Below are positions 46,721 through 60,287 of a DNA stretch of 64,000 nucleotides, in pieces (within the stretch, counting starts at the first letter, position 1; every line of letters begins with the position of its first letter). The DNA comes from Morinoia aosen (taxonomy: Eukaryota; Arthropoda; Malacostraca; Amphipoda; Talitridae): contig CM059575.1 of assembly GCA_030386875.1 (NCBI GenBank), positions 43,926,859 to 43,990,858 on the forward strand, written 5' to 3'. Under the pieces are notes generated by a model. That model was not told the DNA's origin, did not search any database, and was given only the letters and a program-made list of their open reading frames with translations. Both the position numbers and the translations under genes were made by a program.

Positions 46721-48967
46721 ATAATCGTGATGGCCAGTTTGTGCAGTTAATAATTGTTTGAGATCTCTCTCGCCATCATCAGCCAGGGTTTCATAAATGA
46801 AATTACATATGAAGAGTATTTTTAAACTTTTGAATGAATCATCTGTGTGACCAGTATATTATTTTTTACCGCTCTAATGGCTCTTTTTGCAGCCAAAAGA
46901 GCAAAATGGTTTAATTTTTATAAGTTCCGAGCAAAGCATCTATTCCGTATGGTAAATGTAGTTAAATGAGCGTTCGATAAAGTATTCTTGAAGCTTCTTC
47001 AGGCAATACATTTTTCATTTTATTGAGGATTCCAACTGATTTTGATAATTTAGTACTGATATCTGCTATATGCTCTTTGAATGCCAGATGTTTATCTAAT
47101 ATAATGCTTTAAGGAACTTTCAAGAGTTGCTTTCTTCAATTTCACCATCAACAATCGTAATGCGGGAAAGAGACACATTTCTATTGTTTGAGAATATAAT
47201 CTTATCGATATTAATGCTTTATTTTATTAGCTTTAAGGCATAGTGATAGCTTTTTCAGTGCATTATTTACGCTCTACGCAATTAAAAGAGGATTGATTTT
47301 CATTAAGAAGAGCCGTAGAGAGAGAGTGCTGTCATCGGCAAAAAGTATGAAGTTGCAAAATAAAGTAGATTTAACTATATCGTTGACAAAAGTAAAAAAA
47401 GAGAGAGGCCCATGGACAGACCCATATGTTACTCCATGGCTGATTCAGTAGTTCCGATTGCGCATCGTCACAGCCAACATATTATATCCGATATGTTAAT
47501 GATTTGAACAAATCAAGTGCAACTCCTAACGCCATAACAGTAGAGTTTCGAAAGTAAAGTATTATTGTCCACGCAATCAAATGTTTCTCGGAAGGCAAAA
47601 AATTCGGAAGAAAAAAGCTTTCCTTCATCTATATTGGAATAAACTTATTGTAAATCATTTAACAGAGCGTGTGTTGTTGATTTTTTATAACGAAAGCTAT
47701 ATTGTTCATAGTAGAAAAATGATTTTTGTTCGAAATATAGATACACTTTTTATACGCCATTTTCCCGAATATTTTGCAAAAAATGTGTAGTACAGAGACA
47801 AATCTATTATTGTTAACGCAAGTTTTATGACCACTTTTAAAGATTTGAAGATGGGAGTTACTCTGGCAATTTTGAGAGAGTTCGGGAAAATACCATGTAA
47901 AGTGACTGGTTACTAATATTGGATATGAACGGTGCCATAATGTGAACTATGACTTCAAGTACTTTAGCCGAGAACGTTTTTAATCCCCTTGATTCATTTT
48001 TCAAATTGTTTACGCATGCAATTTCAGAAGAGGAATTAGTAGGCGTAAAAAAAAAAGTTGTGTTCACGGACATGATCCATGTATTCCAAATGGTCTGTAG
48101 GTTTACTCGAAATTCCATCAGCTGTTTTTTTTGTTTACGATAAAGTTATTTCACACAATTTCCATTTCTTTCTAGTCGTGATATTTTACATTCTCTTGAA
48201 AAATGGACTCAATTGTTTTCGTAGCATTAGTATTTAGTTTATAGCAGGAATTAAGCAGGCCCTAAGTTTTTAAATATCACTTTTAAATTGAGTGAATTTG
48301 TGCGTAAGGTAGTTCATTTCGATGTTCGGATTTGATTTGTCACATGATTCCATAATCTGTAATACATTTCTTTAGATATTCCCTCTTTGTACAGTAGAGC
48401 TAGGTACGCTTGACGTATCTTCACATTGATCACGATGTCTTCAGTAATCCAGGGCTTTTGTCTATTTTTCGGTGTAATTGTTCGAGTGATGACATTCAAT
48501 TATCCAGATTACAGAATTACTACATTGATTATGTGCAGTCGTTTTGACTTTAGTTAAGTTTAGTATTTCTTTATCAATGTTTTTTGCATTATTGTCCTAT
48601 TGATAGCTATCGAATGATGGCATTAATTCTTCTAAAATAGTGTACATTGTTCAAAATTGAATGCATTTACATGCACAACGATATGAGTAAGAATTGGTAC
48701 AGATAATATAGACATTTATCCTGATTTTTTGACATTTTTTCTCAGCTTTCATGTTTTAAAAAATCGTAGTTGAAATCCCGGCAGACCACTATGTCATTAA
48801 TTGTCAAAAGATTTGTTAAACTTCGATATAATACTATGGAGGTCATTCAGGAAAGAAACCGAACTTGCTGTTGGAGGCCTATACACAGTTCCAAGTAAAA
48901 GGTGGTCGTTAAAAATGTATACCTTTTAAAATTGCTGTAACATTTTTCACAGATATGATTCCTGGGC

Positions 48968-49050
48968 AAATGTTCACATCCGTATTGAATTGTAGAGGCT
49001 ACGTTAAGACGTCGCTCACAGTGACGGATTTCTGCCTCTTAGGAGACTGA
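48968..49050 (-). repeat. Dispersed repeat, endonuclease segment of LINE copy 2 (partner at 49,705)
   Basis: AAATGTTCACATCCGT, GTCGCTCACAG and TTAGGAGAC, in this order, are shared with 49,705-49,790 over about 85 bp in the same orientation. Confidence 0.6.
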
Positions 49051-49704
49051 CGCCTCAGCCGCGTTTATTATTATTAAGTGGTGAATGATGGCTATAATAG
49101 TTCAGCATTTAAATCATGTCTTTAGTTAAGTCACCTAGCCAACTTCCGGTGAGAATAAGAGCGTCAAAGTTACAGAGAAACTCTAGAGAAGCACTTAATT
49201 AAGATCTCATCTTTACAATGATTCCTTCGAAATTATTAGCAGTGAAAGAGAATACTTGTGCAACGGCAGGGGAAATTCTGACTAGCTGAATAAGACATTT
49301 TTTTAGTGCAATGAATCACGTTGGTTTCCATCAAAGGGATGAGGAAAATATAGATGAGTAAATATACTTTCACACAATAAGAGTTCAACCGGAAAACTAA
49401 GTATAATTCTAAAAACTTTTCGTATTTTATGGGCGTTACAAACCGAATGTGCAATTTGAGGTTTTCACCTCTAATTCATGACCAAATCAACATGGTATTC
49501 TATTTTATTTACTTCAAAACAATGAATTCCCCCCAAAACATCATGAAAAATTGACTGTGTTGTTTTATAGCTGGTTCTTGTAATTTTTCTTCGATGTTTG
49601 CGTTGGGGTGGGTCTTGAGTGAATATAAATCATCTTATGCCATGATATAACAAAGGTCAACTCCCGCTTCGAAAGAGTGAAGGGGGATTCAGACTCTAGT
49701 ACAA

Positions 49705-49790
49705 ATGTTCACATCCGTGTTGAATGGTAGTGGTCTGCGTCAGTATGTCGCTCACAGAGATATATGTATTTCTGTCTTTTAGGAGACGCA
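49705..49790 (-). repeat. Short LINE endonuclease fragment, duplicate of 48,968-49,050
   Basis: About 75-80% identical to the segment inside LINE copy 2. Flanking sequence does not match, so it is either an isolated fragment or a local duplication. Confidence 0.55.
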
Positions 49791-52105
49791 AAAATACTAC
49801 CAGCCAAAACTATTGAAAAATATTTATAACCTGGTCAACAAGGAGCAGAATTGCAATGGGAGCACCGTCTTATATTTAGATATTTCCAATCGACATTTAA
49901 ACTTATTTTAAGCATTTATTAGAGATTACCCAAAATTACTTCAGGTGCATTGGCATTCATTTATATAAAAACTCACGCAGGTTCTTTATGACAGAAAGTA
50001 TGCCCCTTGTAGCCTTCTATTTTCACTTCATTTTCCTGTTGGCTACCCGAACATTTTAACAGCGTTAATCACAACACTTGAGCACAAATACATGCTTAAT
50101 AGCTGATCGGGTAGAAAACGTCATCTTATCCAATAATTTATAACGCATTCATGGTTTTGGTGTCCTATCCTTGATCAAGACCCTATTAGCTTTTATGTAA
50201 GAAATATTGTAGCTTTGGAGATATTCTCAATTATTCCATATTACGTAGATGTTTTTCCCACTTTATAACTGGAACATTTTGAATTTTCCTTTTCTCGTCA
50301 GTTATTCATCATCTTACCCTAAAACTACAGTCCACTTGATAAAAATTTATTGATATTATTGATACAGAGCTGCAATTTGGTACAAGCTGCTATAAAAAAG
50401 TCTACGTTTCTGTAGGACCTACCGAAGTTATGAGTGTGGCGTTTGAGGAGGAGGAGACATCGGAGTCGACATATCAAAGCGGACCAAAATGGTTATCGTT
50501 ACGACTAAGTATTTCATGTGTCTTATGTACTGAATGCAAAAAAAGTCTGGGTTTTGAGACCAAAATAATATTACCTTGTGAGTTTTTTCGTCGCTTAAAA
50601 ATGATATATGCTATGCTACCATTTCTAAAGAAAGCAAACTTTCACCGTAAGTTTAGGAACTCGAGTGCTTACTGCTGAATGCGAGTGTAATTTTCTGAAC
50701 GGTCTCTTTCGCACCCTCGCGACAGTCCTCCACGAAATGAGCACCTCCTTTCCAAATAAGATGATCGTAGCTGCTCTGCATTACTGCTGAGCTGTTCTGA
50801 GCTCGCTCCTAAGCCCTGTTACAAACTAGCGTCTTGAGAACCCGTACTATCCCTCCATTAGAGGACGTTCGAAGAATGTTATCCTCTTTGTGAGGTAACA
50901 GCGAAGGCTTATCGAAGCTTTAATGAGGATGTGAGCGGGTGTAAGCGGCTGCAACTCCATAGAAAGCAGCGAGATGAGCGCCCTCAAATGTTCTGACATC
51001 GCTTTGCACGTTTCGATATCACTTAGTTTCTAAACAGTGGATTATGACCTTCGCATGTTTCATGAAACAACTCCGAGGTGAAATGCACGTGGCACAGATC
51101 GAACTTAAGACTTTTGTGGGTTTTATGCTCGTGTGCGATAATAGTGAGTCATTTATTGTTGAGAGAACTTGAAAGAGGTGTTCAATAATCATCTCGTGTT
51201 AAAAAGAACTTCACAAGCCTTTGGTGTATAACAGCAGTTTTATTTTTACAAGCTCATGGTCAGCCACTCCAGTTTTTCTACTTCGTCTGGAAGTCAACGT
51301 TTAAACTTAAGGGATTATATGTGATAGGAAATTTTCCATCGTTTATTTAAATCTAACTGTATGATTCCATTCTGTTCCTAATTACAGTGCGTGGTATTCC
51401 TTGTGTATACGATTCCAACGTAAACACAGAATCAGCTGTCAGATGAGTGGGTGTCCATCGTTATGATTCCTCATAACAAATAGTAGAGAGTGTGATAAAA
51501 ATCATGATCGATTGAAAGATTGGAAATAACACGGTAGCTCAACCAGCCGTGGGCATCTACGATCTGAGATATATAGCCGAGTCCTTCGCCATTTAGAGAA
51601 ACTTCGGATGCAGACTGCTTGCATTTCGCCGATACTTGAGTCACTACGAAGTAACTATTTTGCACTGATGGCCTGCGCATTACTCCTGTGCTGATTTAAT
51701 GCATCATCAACCAAATATTATCGGTAATATTTTATTTTGGTAATATGTAATATCTTGTCATTATATGGATGCTGAAACTCTGATGAAGAATTACCTGTGA
51801 AAGATTTCCGTGAAGAAATAAAGTAATTATATCGGTAAAACATTGACAAAATAGGGTTCTAAAAATGACCACTAGCGTGGTGCATTTAAGACAATTTAAG
51901 ACAAAATTAATTTTTGAATATCCTAAAATCATAGGCCGTATATTTTGCACTCGCTGCACCATGCTTGGCAGCAAGGGTTTATGGCGCTGCCTTCAATAAT
52001 TGTGCTTAGTTTTGTGGAGCAAATCGAGCTCTGGACTATAGCATTCGCGGTGAATGTCTGGTGAGATGGCTTATCATCAATTTATAATTTGCGGAGAGAT
52101 TTAAA
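49791..52105. other. Intergenic, no recognisable feature
   Basis: It contains an 82-codon ORF at 50,430-50,678 beginning MSVAFEEEETSES after a plausible start context, unrecognised. Otherwise nothing. Confidence 0.4.
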
Positions 52106-53150
52106 ACCTCCACGAGAACATAACTATAATTTAGTTCTTAAGTTCACTACAATAATTAAAATGAGACATATGAGAACAGTATTTTCCAGAATAGACTTAG
52201 GATTCATTTCGCTAATCACTGTAATTACCGTATCAGGTTGAATAATTTTGCAGAAAAGATTTGCCTTGATAAGCTAATGCCGTTATTACTTTGATGAAAA
52301 TAATGGTTGAAAACTTGATATGAAAGCCTTCGATAAACTTTTTCCATGAATTTCGGCAGGGATCGTATTCCAAATCTACATTCCAACAAATATGATACTT
52401 TGTTGTATATAGTCTTCTTGAATAATAAGGAAGTTTGAATTTACTTCTATTTCGGGTTTATTCTTATTTCGGAATGTGTCACGATGGCCAGTTTGTGTAG
52501 AAAATAATTGCTTAAGATTTTTTTCGTCCTCATTAGTAGATGTTTTATGAATGAAGTTACACATGGAGAGCTCGTTGAGATCCCAAAACTTTAGTATTTT
52601 TAAAACTTTTTAGGCAATCGTTCGTGTGAGCGTTATTTTCTAATTTTTTCACCGCTCTAATGCTTTTTTTACGAGTGTAAGGAACAAACAGGCTTCTCTT
52701 TCATCAGTTCTATAGCAGGCTTCTATTCTGTATTGTAAATATGGTGAAATGCGTGCTTGATGAAGTTTTTATAAAACTTCTTCGGGTAATATTTTTTCCT
52801 TCATTGAGGATGCCAAACGATTTTGAGACTTTATTGTTGATAAATGCAGTTAGCCCATTGAAGATCAAATTTTTATCTATTATAATGCCCAAAAACTTAC
52901 ATGAGTTGATTTCTTCAACCTGACCATCACTAATCTTGATGAATGGAAGAGACTTTTTCTGATTGTAAAAGAATTTACTGTATTTTGTCTCATATATATT
53001 GATGCATTATCATTTGCTTTTAGCATTATTGAAATTTTCTGCAGTTCGCTATTTATACTCTCAGCTTATAAAGTTGGGTTCTTCTTGGGATGAGCAACAG
53101 AGAGTGTGCGGTCGCCGCCAAGAAACATAATATGCTTTTTTAAAAATGAA
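52106..53150 (-). mobile_element. Decayed LINE, copy 3 of the same family
   Basis: The minus strand encodes a decayed catalytic region (MFLGGDRTLSVA in place of FADDxTLS) near 53.1 kb. Next come LGIIIDKNLIFNG and SFGILNEGKNITRRSFIKT at about 52.75-52.89 kb. The C-terminal CNFIHKTSTNEDEKNLKQL, then VGM-WNTIPAEIHGKSLSKAF, lies near 52.30-52.56 kb. Part of the 3' UTR (to about 52.11 kb) matches copy 1. It is 5'-truncated at about 53.15 kb beside an ATTT microsatellite. Confidence 0.82.
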
Positions 53151-53154
53151 GCAA

Positions 53155-53182
53155 ATTTATTTTTATTTATTTATTTATTTGT
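53155..53182. repeat. ATTT microsatellite
   Basis: About six ATTT units at the 5' edge of LINE copy 3. Confidence 0.85.
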
Positions 53183-56100
53183 GTTATTTAGAATTCACGG
53201 TCCAAAAAGTGTGCGTACCTGTTGTTACTTACGAGTAACTATTTAGTGATCGTTTGATGATATTTAGTGATCACCACGGCCAGAATGCGTATTATACACA
53301 CTTCGTGCGTCCAATCGCCAACCGCACGTCACATCCGTGAAATACTGTGTCGCTAAAATGTGGCTTGCACTAGTATCTAGCTACATTCAGTCTATTTGTA
53401 AAAATACTGCAAGACATTTAGTGTCTCGACATCCTTAGAAAAAAAGCTCGTATAATATAGCAGCTTATTTCTGTCAAACCATGAGCTGTATTAGAACGAT
53501 AAACTGCTCATGAACACTTCAATAATGTTAAATCGGGGTTCTAGCAGCATCGGGATATCATCAAGCCCTTTTTTCCATGGCCAGATTTTATCATGATTAT
53601 TGAACTATGATGAGTGATTAGGAAGAGATTGATACACAGATTTCGGCCTCTATCTCTTCTAACATAGTGGTATGATATTTCAAAAGAAGATGGGAAAATA
53701 TTTCATTCAAGGCTGCGCTAACATTTGATGCCGCTTTGACGGTAAAAAAAAGTACAGAATGACATGTTTCTGAAGCCCGATTTCTTTTATCAGATCGAGC
53801 AATCTCAAATTTAACCCTAACATTCTGAGGAATATCTTCTTCTTTTTGAGGATCGAAAAATTTAAGAAAACTCCTCTGAAATTTTATAATCAAATAAATT
53901 TCAACTGAAAATCATAATTACGAGTATTTCATTTTGCATTTTAAACTTAGAGTACGTAGATGCTGCTTCAAATTGAAACACAATTTACGTTTTTAATGCT
54001 TTTTCATACAACCATGTGAAATTTTTTCAAAATCCAAAGAGATTCATTCGCATTTAGATTCGCAGGTGAATCTTGGTTCGTCAATTTTTTTATTCTCAGA
54101 CTAAAGAAATTATAATAAAACAATACTTCTAGCATAAATGATTGATGTCTTGTATTAATGGCAGAAGTCGAAGAATTTCTACCATCGCCCTTAAGACTTA
54201 TTAGCTGACTCAACGCAGTGAACGAAGAACATTATTGAGGTGTTAAATATTTCGGATTTTATTCCGTTTATTTTTTTCTGTTTTTTCTGTCGATGATGTT
54301 GGCCACTATAATTTACGTTGCGGCAACCTCAAGTTGGTTAGGATTATTTCTGTATCTGATCGATAAAATTCCTCAAGAAATGGGATAATGTTAGGTCATT
54401 TATTGTTGTCAATGTCTGTAGAAGTGTAAAAGAGCTCAGGCTTTCTATGAATGGTCTTAAACCAGAGTGAAATCTTGAACCTTATATTTCGACAGAATGC
54501 ATACTATTTACACAAAAAATTAACAAATGTCAATCTAAATCATAAAGGTAAGAGCAGGTAAAATCTTTTGATAAATTCAGACAATATTTTAGAAATTTCT
54601 TCCATACTGTACCGGGTTGGTGGAAACGGATTGAGTGTAATTATAAATTAAGGAGTATTGCTACTTTTTCTTTTCCTTGCTTGGCATAAAATCACACTTA
54701 GTCTTACTTGAAGCGCAGAGCGTGTTGGCGGCAGAAGCCTCGCGTCAATGCTTCCATCTTATGGCCTGAGACTGGAAGTTTTTTGTGCAGTTAGTGCGCC
54801 ATCGCATCATGCTTGACTGAGCAATAAGTGATGTTCCGCACGCACCTCCGCAGCCAAATTACTCCCCTTTCTTTTCTCGAACAAGTTCAATAAATTGGCG
54901 AGGCTGCTATCAGTGATCTCATACACCGGCAGCAGCATTGCCTCGCCAGCAATATTAGACGAATTTAAAGGCAAAATAGAGGAAGATCTCCGCTCGAGTA
55001 AATGCGTTTATTGGCTTTCTGCACCGAAGTTCCCGCCTAAGGGATTACTTCTTTGGTTATCACCGTTTACGGTTTCGGTCGAACACGCCTGGCAGCCCCC
55101 GTTTCTGAGCGCTGGTGAGAAGCGCGGCCGCCGGGACACAGGGTTCAGCACGAAACATCTTATTGTTCACCGCCACAAATTGAGATCGACATTTAGTTTC
55201 GAAGTTATAACAATCCTTTAAATGGTTCAGATAGCCTCGGTTTCTGGTTGCAGTTTTTAATTTCTAGAGTTCAGAAACTTAAACCATTACCGCTTTATTT
55301 GAAGGGCCTAAAATGTACTAATATGGATTATTCGAAATGAAGCTATGATTATTTGCGTACTGAGCTTGTACTCGATTTTTGTTTCATAATTATTGTACAC
55401 GGTACTCAATAATCTCTTTTGGGAAATGAGAGTAGATTATCGTTGATTGTAGAAGTTTTCTCCCTATTAGTGAGGCATTAATTTGAGTAAATTTGTAGTC
55501 AATGAGCTTCTCATCTGATTGCCCAGAGTAATTTCTTCTGAACTTTTCCGGGCATGTTGTTCCTTGAACGTGTCGGAAATTTTCGATTCAAAAGTTCGAG
55601 CCAGTTCCGCACGGTCGCAGCTCAGCGTGAAATAATCTCTTTGCAGTCCCTTAGTTAACTTCTTGCAGGTTTGATAAGAAAAACTATATAGGACACGACA
55701 TGTGACTCGTTTGAGGTGCAGCATCACGGGAGGTGCATTCGTACACAGCAGAGAAGTTTAACATTCATGTTACATCTGTCAGACCAGGCGATGTGGTCAC
55801 CTGAGCTGCACTCCGCCCTCGCGAGCTCTATTTCTGTGATAGTCGCTCGTCCATCATCTTTGACAATAATCGAAGCTCTGCTGCTTATACCTCCCACAGA
55901 CTCATTTTTTGTAGGCTTTGAGGGCGCGCAAAAATCCGTAAATCAAATTCTCGGAACTGCCCACACTCTGAGCTCTGCGCACTTGTCTTAAAAGCGTCAA
56001 GATATCGCAGGCATGGAAGAGACACTGGTGATCTTCTACACTAGCTCGTTATGTTCCTCATCCAAGGAGGTCAGTAAGTTCCTTTGAAGAGATGCAGTTT

Positions 56101-57100
56101 TGCTCATTGCTTATTGAGAGACATTATAACAGCTTATATTTCAAATAAATTAGCTCACCTATTTCGTGAAGCTTTCAATTATTATTATCTAACTCGTCGT
56201 ACAAACAGCCCATCTAATATTTCGTGGATATTACATGTAAATGATGTTTATATGTATAAACCGTTGCAATAAAAATAAAAAGACAATGAAAATGTAGTTC
56301 AAAGTTTTTAGGTGTGAACGCTTGTACACACGGTCAATAAAAAATTATCCTTACAAAGTAATTTGAAGGCCGAAAAGGCTGAAGGCTTCAAACGTCGAAC
56401 ACGAAACGAAATCGATTTTGTTTTTCGAGGCCTTAATCATCGGTTTGATCGGCAGATCTTGCGCGGAGAATGGGTCCTGATACTGGTGAGCAAATATTTT
56501 ATAGCCGATGTAATACTTCGTGGGACTTGGAACATGCGCGATGTGATATTGATTTTTTTCATTTTTTCTGACTTGCGTGCTGTAAGAAAATCAAACAAGA
56601 TTATGGGGTTTGTAGATTTTAATGAAAACATTGAGAACTCTATCTCCTTTTGATACCTCATGATTGCTGGCATCCTGCAGCCGGCCTGCTGTTTGTCACC
56701 TGTCATACGTAAAACGAGCCGTATAAGCTGGCTAAATTCTTTGTACGTGCGAGCGTGGTGTTGTAATTCTGGTAGCCCAATGCACTCGCTAAGTACACGC
56801 TGAAGTACGTGCTTTACTCTCAAGCATTGCCGAAATGCAAAGCGTCGTATTGCACTCGCGTATTAATGTGCTGCACGCGCAGATTTTTGGTGCTAAGCGT
56901 GCGGACTTGTCACGTGCCTTCAGAGAAGTGAAGCCAAATGGCGTCCCCACCGCACTCATGCGAGTAACAGCCCAGCGTCTCACGAGGTTGATGAATTTCG
57001 TCCCTGCGCCGACGTTAACTGCCTGAATTATCCGAAAAATTATGCGTGATTCACCCTATTCTGGTCTTCCATAATTTAAAACATCCAAAAACTAAGCTGT
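53183..57100. other. Intergenic, no confident feature
   Basis: It contains unrecognised ORFs at 54,895-55,221 (+, 108 codons), 55,716-55,991 (+, 91), 56,437-56,823 (-, 128) and 56,789-57,026 (open on both strands). None carries a motif I know. Confidence 0.4.
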
Positions 57101-57104
57101 ACAT

Positions 57105-57212
57105 TGCTTTAAAATGATGGTAAAGCGAGAATATTTTCATTGTGTCTATGCACATCGCCTTAAAATGATGGTAAAGCTTCATGAGGCGAGAATATTTTTA
57201 TTGTGACTAAAG
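57105..57212. repeat. Tandem duplication, ~50-bp unit, two copies
   Basis: TTAAAATGATGGTAAAGC followed by GCGAGAATATTTT(C/T)ATTGTG occurs twice in a row; the second copy has about nine extra bases (TTCATGAGG). Confidence 0.85.
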
Positions 57213-57419
57213 GAAGGAAATCTCTCCGGTTTATAACATCCTGGTTGAAAAATGTCCAATTTAAAGTACAATCATTTAAAAAAATGAGTACGATACAAGC
57301 TAAACAGATATCCCGCTTAACATGCAGTCAAAATGAACCAAAACTCTGGCTTTAATTCATGGTTTAATGTCAGATAACTTGTGAACTCTAGTCCCGTTCT
57401 TGACTCAAAGAAAGTTTGA

Positions 57420-57555
57420 GTAAAGACGGCCGCTGCCGGAGCTGGTCATGGTGCACGTGTTGTGTGTCATGTCACAGCGGCGGCTGCGGACTTCAAGATA
57501 CATGGCTGGCTGTTAACAGCATCTCCTCTTGCAGCATAGCTCAAGTCAGGTAAGT
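57420..57555 (+). promoter_or_regulatory. GC-rich patch ending in a perfect splice donor; possible 5' exon or microexon
   Basis: GGCCGC/CGGCGGCTGC-rich sequence is followed by a good acceptor (TCTCCTCTTGCAG, to 57,534). Fifteen bases later comes a perfect donor, CAG-GTAAGT (57,547-57,555). It could be a non-coding first exon ending at 57,549, or a 15-base microexon (57,535-57,549). No partner exon was identified. Confidence 0.22.
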
Positions 57556-60287
57556 AATATGCTGACATTTATGCACTTATCCCATGTGATGCCGGAGCCA
57601 CGCACCTCAAGTGGCCCAAGATGTAGGCGTATCCTCCATAACCCTCGGTGACCTGTGGGCATTGTAATGACACGTCCATAATATACAGAGTGACCCCTGA
57701 ACTTTACCGTCGCTCCGACCGTAGGAAACACTTAAACTTGGAGTCGCATTTTTGAAAGATAAATCCTTGCTTTGGTTATTAGCTGGCAGCACAAGAAAAG
57801 GACTGCAATAAAGCGGAGACCCTAGGAGGCCTGCGTGGCATTCCTGAGACGCGACAATACGCCAACCTTTTGGGGAGCTGGAGATGCCGCCGAGGCGCGG
57901 CGATGGGCCGGTTCAGAGGAGGGTTTTTGAACTCTCCGTCTTGCAAAGTTCAATAAAAACTGAATGACACGCGCGAGGTCAACTCACGTTTGGCAGTGCG
58001 TATATAAGAGAAAAGCAATGACGGCTGCGGGATTAAAGCTCTATGACATTTTGAAGAGTAAGGATACAGGTAATATACAACAAAATCAGTTCTCTAAAAT
58101 GACAAGAAAAGGAAAATTTTTCAATTTAAGTCTATTCCGAGTGAGTAGTAAGAATCTTTCAACTCACATAGATGACAAGCTATGTTTTATGTGAAACGTT
58201 GTAGGAGATCACTCGTTAGCCCCTAACGATAAACTGTTTTTCTAAGGTTTTAATTTACTCAGCAATGAAATGGCGTGAAACGTTGCTTGAGGTACGCGTT
58301 GAAGCCTGCCTCCGAAGCACGCGCTCTGCTCATCATACCTCAACCGCTACCGCAAAAATATTTCAATGTTTATTTAATCATCGTCTTAGAATACAGACGT
58401 GGGCCAAAAAACTAAGTGTAGAAAAGTAATGTATTTCTAAAGTATCAAATCAGTTGCTGATATGCTCAAGTTTTTACTAGTGAATTATTCTCATTACATC
58501 TGAATCAAGTTTAACTTGGAAATTCCGAAATGCTCATAAATTTTTGCACCTCAGTTCAGTGATAAATAAAAGGTTGCGCTTTTTATATCATCGAAATTTA
58601 TATTTTGTACTCGTTTCATAACCTCTTTAAACTGTTAAATTAATATATTTCAACTTACAATAAACGTTGTTCCAGATAGAAATCTGTCATTCACTCGAGA
58701 ACGCTCTACTCTTCATAGCAAATTGATGAAACGAGGTAGCCTAACTTCACTGTAGCCTGACAAAATTTGCTTGTTTGTGGTATAATTGTATGTTTTAGAA
58801 TATAATGGACGAGCAATGCTGATGAGAAAACTACTGAAGCTTTCGTTTTGGCAATTACGCAGTAAACCTATATCGATGAACGACTGATAAACGTTTAGAT
58901 TTTGAGGCCACTTCTAGGATGACGGTCAGAATTTAAGTTCTGTCAATAAGTTCGTTGGTGCATCACCGACATCGCTGAAAAATCTTTACACAAATACAAA
59001 ACCTGTTAGGTATGAACCAGATCCAAACAATGATGAAAAAAAGTAAAATGAAATGTTACCCCAGTACTAAAATTTCCGAAAAAGCAATCTTAATATCATT
59101 ATTCCGGATGTGACATGAAAACAGACCTAACTGCGTGTGGCCGGACGGGCTTCCTCAAACCAGTAAACACACAATGTTTCTCAAGGACTTATTATAACTT
59201 CCCACATTTTACTTTTGAAAACATTTCGTTTAAGTCGATTTTACACGCGTTAATTTGACTTATTAAAATTATCACTCTAATACTGATATTATCACTCAAA
59301 TCATTTTAATATAATCGCACTCATTACATGATTAACATCATACAAGTATACATGTGCACAGGAGCCAATAACAGCGTCACAAGTCTGCGCTGCATGAGTA
59401 TAATACAAATTTCTGATTGCTATCGATCTAATTGCCGTCTTCCCTCACCACTTGTAATTCTGCTGGATATAAGCCTATGATCTTAGACGGTCTAACGATG
59501 AAGAACTCATTGTTACTAACTTACCCAATACATCCATTCAGCTTAAATTTAGAACTGAAGAAAAGACCAGGTAATAATCATTGACATGTTTAAATTACAG
59601 AGTGTAACTGGTGCGTGGGTGTTAACGCATACGGTAGCTTTGCTGCTATGGCTGTGCAAAATGTAGACGGCTATAAATTTATTATTGAAGACGAAAATAT
59701 TACACACAATTTAAATGGTTATCAATGTATAGGCAGCGGCTAATCAAAAATTTGACGATTGCCCAGATGCTCAGTATAGAGAAGGTGAACGTTGAGTATT
59801 ACGATGTCCAATACTGAAAATTTCTATACCAGCAGAAGTTCCATAAGCTACCTTCAAGTCGCATTGCATTCCATTTCATACTTATCATATATGAAAGAAA
59901 TAGATGGCCTAAATGAAAACAAAAAAGAATTCCACAAAAACCAAATGCCAAAATCAATGTACCTGATATAACCATGGGATTGCGTTAAACTCTCAATGAT
60001 TTGGCGGTGAAAATAATTTTCCCATGTAAATTAAGAAAAATCCAAAAAACAACATAAATTTATGCGAGTATGTACGACAAAGTAGGAGCAAAGTTTTAGA
60101 TTTGAAATTGTTGTCCAAGAATGATGAAGTTAAATATAACTGGAAGGTTGAAAATTCCTTATAATAATTTACGAATTCAATTGAAGTTACCAGTGACGAG
60201 GTGGCTGAAAATAAAATTTGACCGCAGCTGAAAATCATCATTTTGTAATAATTGAAGTACTATCCTGTTTAAAGTTGTGCCGACTGT
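57556..60287. other. Intergenic, no recognisable feature
   Basis: AT-rich with short unrecognised ORFs. Confidence 0.4.

Larger units (their letters stand above)
45846..49260 (-). mobile_element. Decayed LINE (same family as copy 1), copy 2, with endonuclease remnants and a nested SINE
   Basis: Reading on the minus strand from 49.25 kb, the endonuclease comes first: FLEFLCNFDALILTGSWLGD, LNYYSHHSPLNNN, then YRPP-like and GDFNYDF-like blocks near 48.80-48.90 kb. The linker ITPKNRQKPWITEDI follows at 48,314-48,499. The reverse transcriptase contains GSVHGPLSFFTFVNDI and FADDST near 47.33 kb. The C-terminal part reads RSNFTLLYCSKFRSEHST, ending near 46.25 kb. The 3' UTR down to 45,846 aligns with that of copy 1 (GTGGTAAATAAATTCTTTA). 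Many stops and shifts make it inactive. It is the most complete of the three copies, lacking only the N-terminal part, and it is interrupted by a SINE at 46,399-46,720. Confidence 0.85.

Noticed and set aside
54895-55991. ORFs of 108 and 91 codons (+) and 86 codons (-)
   Set aside because: Unrecognised, without splice or promoter support.
56437-57026. Minus and plus ORFs of 63-128 codons in a GC-richer stretch
   Set aside because: No recognisable domain, and both strands are open in places; cannot be distinguished from chance.
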